From contig JAIPFU010000019.1 in assembly GCA_021736505.1 (NCBI GenBank), positions 1-17,755 on the forward strand: DNA of 17,755 bases, in the 5' to 3' direction. The notes beneath the pieces were generated by a model. That model was not told where the DNA came from. It ran no database searches and was given only the letters and a program-made list of their open reading frames with translations. This DNA comes from Spirochaetia bacterium (GTDB lineage: Bacteria; Spirochaetota; Spirochaetia; PWKH01). Positions 14,882 to 17,755 of this stretch are shown piece after piece. Each line of letters begins with the position of its first letter. Within the stretch, counting starts at the first letter, position 1. Made by a program: the position numbers and the translations under genes.

Positions 14882-16401
14882 GCCTCACTCCTTACTTCAC
14901 CTGCCATCATCATGCCGATTTCCTCGATATCGGCATCCTTCGTACTGACTATCCCCATAATTTCTCCTTCAGACATCACAGCAATGGTGTCAGCGACGGA
15001 GATCAGTTCATCAAGTTCCTCAGAAACCAGAAGCACTGCACTCCCCTTTTCTCGCTGCTCTATGATTTGTTTCCTTACAGCTTCTATGGCTCCTACATCC
15101 AAACCCCTGGAAGGATACACCGCCACAAGTATTCCTCTGCAGGCATCAATCTCTCTGGCAAGTATAGTTTTCTGAATATTTCCTCCAGAGAGAAATTTAA
15201 CCATGGTTCCCGGTCCAGGTGTAGAGATACTGAAAAACTGTATCATTTTTTTTGCAAACTGGAAAAATCGCGAAAGGTGAAGAACTCCTCTATGGCTGAG
15301 AGGATCATCACGGTACTTTTTCATGGCAAGATTGCTGGAAACACTCATATCTCCGACTATCCCCATAGCCCCCCGATCCGCAGGTATATGACTCACTCCT
15401 GCTCTTATCAGTTGAATAGGTTTTTTGCGAGTCATATTCTTTTCATCTATTCTAATAATTCCAGAGCTGATATTCTGCAGTCCCGTCAGGGCTTCAGCCA
15501 ACTCCTGCTGCCCGTTGCCTGCTACCCCGGCGATACCCAGAATTTCTCCGCTGCGGATACTGATACTTACATCTTTGAGAAGTTTACGACCTGTTTCATC
15601 CTCCACGCTTACTTTATCCATCCGTACACGCTCTTTTCCCGGGGAGAACTCTGACTTTGTCAAATCAAAAAGTATTTCTCGCCCTACCATCATCCTGGCA
15701 AGGTCCTTCTTGGAAACTTCCTTGGTACTGCAGACTGAAACACTTTTCCCTCTCCGCAGAATCTGCACTCGATGGGAGAATTCCATGACTTCATCCATTT
15801 TATGTGTAATGAACACCGCCGATTTCCCTTCATTGAGCATGGTAGTTATAATTCGATTCAGATCCCTCGCTTCTTCCGGGGTCAAGACAGCTGTAGGTTC
15901 ATCCAAAATAAGAATCTCAGCTCCACGGTAAACAAGCTTAAGTATTTCTACCCGCTGCTGTTCACCCACACCAAGATTCTGAATATAACTGTTTGGATCA
16001 ACTTTCAGCTTATACCGGTCGGAAAGCTCCCTAATTCGCTTCTTTACTTCCACCATCGGAGGGAAAAGGGGTAAATCTTTCATTCCAAGTATGATGTTTT
16101 CAGCTACGGTCATATTGCCGACAAGCATGAATTCCTGATGAATCATTCCAATCCCCAGAGCCATGGAGTCCTGAGGACTGCGAATGTCAACTTTTTTCCC
16201 ATGTACAGTGATTTTCCCTTCATCAGGAAAATACAGACCGGCAAGCACATTCATCAAGGAACTTTTTCCAGCCCCGTTTTCTCCAAGAAGGGCAAGCACT
16301 TCCCCGGGATATAGCTCCAAATCAATGTTATCGTTAGCCGTGACTCCCGGAAATCGTTTCGTAATTCCTTCCATACGAAGGACAGGCGTGTGTTCTTTCA
16401 T
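14878..16401 (-). CDS. BMP-type ABC transporter ATP-binding protein with two ABC domains
   Basis: This 507-residue cytoplasmic ATPase energises the nucleoside-type importer. The first domain has Walker A GENGAGKSS (40-48), a signature LGVGEQQR (143-150), Walker B ILILDEP (163-169) and switch His200. The second domain has a degenerate Walker A (AGVAGNGQQEL, 291-301), a good signature LSGGNIQK (404-411) and a Walker B-like VAVYPSRGLDVGA lacking the usual Asp-Glu. Only the first site is therefore expected to hydrolyse ATP efficiently. This asymmetry is normal for the CUT2/BMP class and not a defect. It starts about 195 bases after the binding-protein gene, across a hairpin, and overlaps the next permease by 4 bases. 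Confidence 0.93.
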   Translation of the reverse strand: MKEHTPVLRMEGITKRFPGVTANDNIDLELYPGEVLALLGENGAGKSSLMNVLAGLYFPDEGKITVHGKKVDIRSPQDSMALGIGMIHQEFMLVGNMTVAENIILGMKDLPLFPPMVEVKKRIRELSDRYKLKVDPNSYIQNLGVGEQQRVEILKLVYRGAEILILDEPTAVLTPEEARDLNRIITTMLNEGKSAVFITHKMDEVMEFSHRVQILRRGKSVSVCSTKEVSKKDLARMMVGREILFDLTKSEFSPGKERVRMDKVSVEDETGRKLLKDVSISIRSGEILGIAGVAGNGQQELAEALTGLQNISSGIIRIDEKNMTRKKPIQLIRAGVSHIPADRGAMGIVGDMSVSSNLAMKKYRDDPLSHRGVLHLSRFFQFAKKMIQFFSISTPGPGTMVKFLSGGNIQKTILAREIDACRGILVAVYPSRGLDVGAIEAVRKQIIEQREKGSAVLLVSEELDELISVADTIAVMSEGEIMGIVSTKDADIEEIGMMMAGEVRSEA

Positions 16402-16436
16402 TTTCCGCTGTATCCCATTTTCATTTTCTGAGAATA

Positions 16437-16477
16437 ATTACTAATCATGATTTTTATGATTAAGACGCATTAGTAAT
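16437..16477. other. Inverted repeat in the leader of the ATPase gene
   Basis: ATTACTAAT (16437-16445) and ATTAGTAAT (16469-16477) are perfect 9-base arms around 23 bases. A smaller pair, AATCAT and ATGATT, lies within or overlapping the left side. It sits about 36 bases upstream of the ATPase start codon and could form a leader hairpin or an operator. No known riboswitch was recognised here. Confidence 0.4.
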
Positions 16478-16490
16478 ACATGTAAAACAA

Positions 16491-16517
16491 GGGCGTATAG
16501 ATTAAGGCTATACGCCC
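16491..16517 (-). terminator. Hairpin between the BMP binding-protein gene and the ATPase gene
   Basis: GGGCGTATAG (16491-16500) and CTATACGCCC (16508-16517) are perfect 10-bp arms around a 7-base loop. On the minus strand the stem is followed by TTGTTTTAC, a short U-rich run. It lies about 80 bases after the binding-protein stop, so it probably acts as a leaky terminator or mRNA stabiliser. Either role would give more binding protein than membrane components. Confidence 0.6.
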
Positions 16518-16595
16518 ATTTCATTTTTCAAGCAGAATAGAGGATCATGGATCCTGCATTCTTTGTACAATTCAATTAGCTTCGGATAGGTTCAG

Positions 16596-17690
16596 CTAGT
16601 TAATTTTCCCAACAACGCCTTCAACAAAAAATTCCATTCCGAGCTTTTCACCATCAGACATGGTTTTGCCTTCAGGGACAATTACTTCACCATCTTGGCC
16701 GTATATGGGACCATCAAAAACATCCCATTCACCGTTGATGATTTCTTCACGCTGTTTATCAACCATTGCTCTGACATCTTCTGGAACCAGAGGGCTGTAT
16801 TCAGAGAGTTTCACAGTATTTTCTTTAAGTCCGCCCCAGAACTGGTGAGTTTCCCAAGTTCCGTCCATCATCTTACCAATGGTATCAACGTAATAAGGTC
16901 CCCAGTTCCAAACGGGAGAAACAAGTACTGAATCACCTACAAACTGACGCATATCAGCATCATAGCCGACGCTCAGCTCACCTCTTTCTTCTGCTGCTTT
17001 TGGAGGTTCCGTTGTATCCTGGTGCTGTGCCATTATGTCGGCGCCGGCATCCAGCAGTGCTATAGCTGCTTCACGTTCCTTAACGGGGTCATACCAGGTG
17101 TTTGTCCAGACTACACGTACTTCAGCATCTGGATTCACCTCACGAACTCCCAATGTGAAAGAATTTATTCCACGAATAACTTCCGGAATGGGGAAAGCTG
17201 CTACGTAACCGATCAAATCTGTCTCGGTCATAGAACCGGCAACAAGTCCTGATAAATAACGCGGCTGGTACATGCGTCCGAAATATGTTGCCATATTATC
17301 TGCTGTCTTGAATCCGGAACAATGCTCAAAATAAACATCTGGAAAGTCCTGAGCTACTTCATACATATAGTCCATGTAGCCGAAGGATGTTGCAAATATG
17401 GCATCGTAGCCCTGCATTGCATACTGTCTCATGATACGTGCACTATCAGGTCCCTCTTCAACACTTTCGATATATTTTATCTCCACATCATCACCGTAGG
17501 CTTCTTCTACCTCTTTTCGGCCGAGATCATGCATATACGTCCAGCCCAGGTCTCCGGGAGGGCCAATATACACAAAGGCAACCTTGAAGGGTTCATCTTC
17601 AGCTGCAGGGGCCGCATCCTGAGCGCCTTGAGCAAAAAGCATGCCCGAAGCGATGACCATGATAAAAGCAATCAAACCAAATTTTTTCAT
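16596..17690 (-). CDS. BMP-family (PnrA/BmpA-like) ABC transporter substrate-binding protein
   Basis: This 364-residue periplasmic binding protein belongs to the basic-membrane-protein family, whose characterised members bind nucleosides. A signal peptide covers residues 1-20 (MKKFGLIAF...GMLFA), with likely cleavage before QGAQDAAPAAEDEP. No lipobox cysteine is present, whereas Treponema PnrA is a lipoprotein. Family blocks include FVYIGPPGDLGWTYMHD, FATSFGYMDYMYEVA, GYVAAFPIPEVIRGINSF, AQHQDTTEPPKAAEE and VSPVWNWGPYY. The substrate could be purine nucleosides or another ligand; the family does not fix it. The start at 17690 has AAGGAG 6 bases upstream, while an ATG seven codons earlier has none. 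It is the first gene of the importer operon, with a -10 box and palindrome just upstream. Confidence 0.92.
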   Translation of the reverse strand: MKKFGLIAFIMVIASGMLFAQGAQDAAPAAEDEPFKVAFVYIGPPGDLGWTYMHDLGRKEVEEAYGDDVEIKYIESVEEGPDSARIMRQYAMQGYDAIFATSFGYMDYMYEVAQDFPDVYFEHCSGFKTADNMATYFGRMYQPRYLSGLVAGSMTETDLIGYVAAFPIPEVIRGINSFTLGVREVNPDAEVRVVWTNTWYDPVKEREAAIALLDAGADIMAQHQDTTEPPKAAEERGELSVGYDADMRQFVGDSVLVSPVWNWGPYYVDTIGKMMDGTWETHQFWGGLKENTVKLSEYSPLVPEDVRAMVDKQREEIINGEWDVFDGPIYGQDGEVIVPEGKTMSDGEKLGMEFFVEGVVGKIN

Positions 17691-17720
17691 GTCGATCTCC
17701 TTATACATCATAAATTTTCA

Positions 17721-17748
17721 TTAGAAAATTCTAACAAATATCATTATA
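17721..17748 (-). promoter_or_regulatory. Promoter -10 box and 14-bp inverted repeat upstream of the BMP operon
   Basis: On the minus strand a TATAAT box (17743-17748) is followed 8 bases later by the inverted repeat TTAGAATTTTCTAA (17721-17734; 6-base arms, 2-base spacer). The repeat would sit over or just past the transcription start, a usual place for a repressor operator. The -35 position falls beyond the window edge and cannot be checked. Confidence 0.45.
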
Positions 17749-17755
17749 GAATGCT

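Noticed and set aside
14821..15654. A 277-codon open frame on the plus strand
   Set aside because: It lies opposite the ABC ATPase and the start of the permease, has no recognisable domain and no convincing ribosome site. The minus-strand frame carries all the motifs.
14878..16401. Loss of function of the second ATPase domain because of its degenerate Walker A and B motifs
   Set aside because: An inactive second nucleotide site is normal for two-domain ATPases of CUT2 and BMP importers.
17691..17755. Purine riboswitch before the BMP nucleoside importer
   Set aside because: Only 65 bases of leader are inside the window, and they show a -10 box and a palindrome, leaving no room for a purine aptamer upstream of the start.

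Overview
The window holds two convergent-facing sugar-uptake regions and looks like a free-living spirochaete of the Spirochaetales. This assignment is an inference. It rests on the style of the two binding-protein N-termini (signal peptides ending in FAQG with a Gln/Asp-rich start to the mature protein), an apparent outer-membrane protein, moderate GC content, and bacterial Shine-Dalgarno and sigma70-type signals. No rRNA, tRNA, insertion sequence, integrase or CRISPR array was seen, so this appears to be ordinary chromosomal metabolic DNA.

Region 1 (1 to about 11500, all genes on the minus strand, so transcription runs from right to left) is a long polyol-utilisation cluster. In transcription order it contains: a LacI-family repressor; a polyol-type (SmoE/MtlE-like) periplasmic binding protein; two CUT1 ABC permeases; an FGGY kinase of xylulokinase type; a zinc alcohol/polyol dehydrogenase; a short-chain dehydrogenase closely resembling Gluconobacter xylitol dehydrogenase; a second short-chain dehydrogenase; a second FGGY kinase of sedoheptulokinase type; a signal-peptide protein with an acidic linker and a probable beta-barrel; and the N-terminus of a DUF89 metal-dependent phosphatase cut off by the window edge. 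The implied route is polyol import, oxidation to a ketose, then phosphorylation to a pentose-phosphate-pathway intermediate. No ATPase for the CUT1 transporter is present, so it presumably borrows one encoded elsewhere.

Control of region 1 can be read directly. A near-consensus promoter (TTGACA, 17 bp, TACAAT) drives lacI, with a LacI-type operator over its start point. A nearly identical operator lies on the -35 region of a TATAAT promoter before the binding-protein gene. Two strong hairpins separate the binding-protein gene from the permease genes. A six-unit 11-bp tandem repeat sits in the leader of the xylitol-dehydrogenase-like gene.

Region 2 (11745 to 12704, plus strand) is a single D-2-hydroxyacid dehydrogenase gene (glycerate dehydrogenase/hydroxypyruvate reductase type), divergent from lacI.

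Region 3 (12858 to the right edge, minus strand) is a complete BMP-family nucleoside-type ABC importer. It has a PnrA/BmpA-like binding protein, a double-domain ATPase and two permeases. The last three genes overlap by 4 and 1 bases. A hairpin lies between the binding protein and the rest. A -10 box and a 14-bp inverted repeat lie at the right edge.

The window is mostly recognisable carbohydrate metabolism. The least explained items are the 11-bp repeat array, the acidic-linker envelope protein inside the polyol operon, and the pairing of a sedoheptulokinase-like kinase and a DUF89 phosphatase with a xylitol-type pathway.
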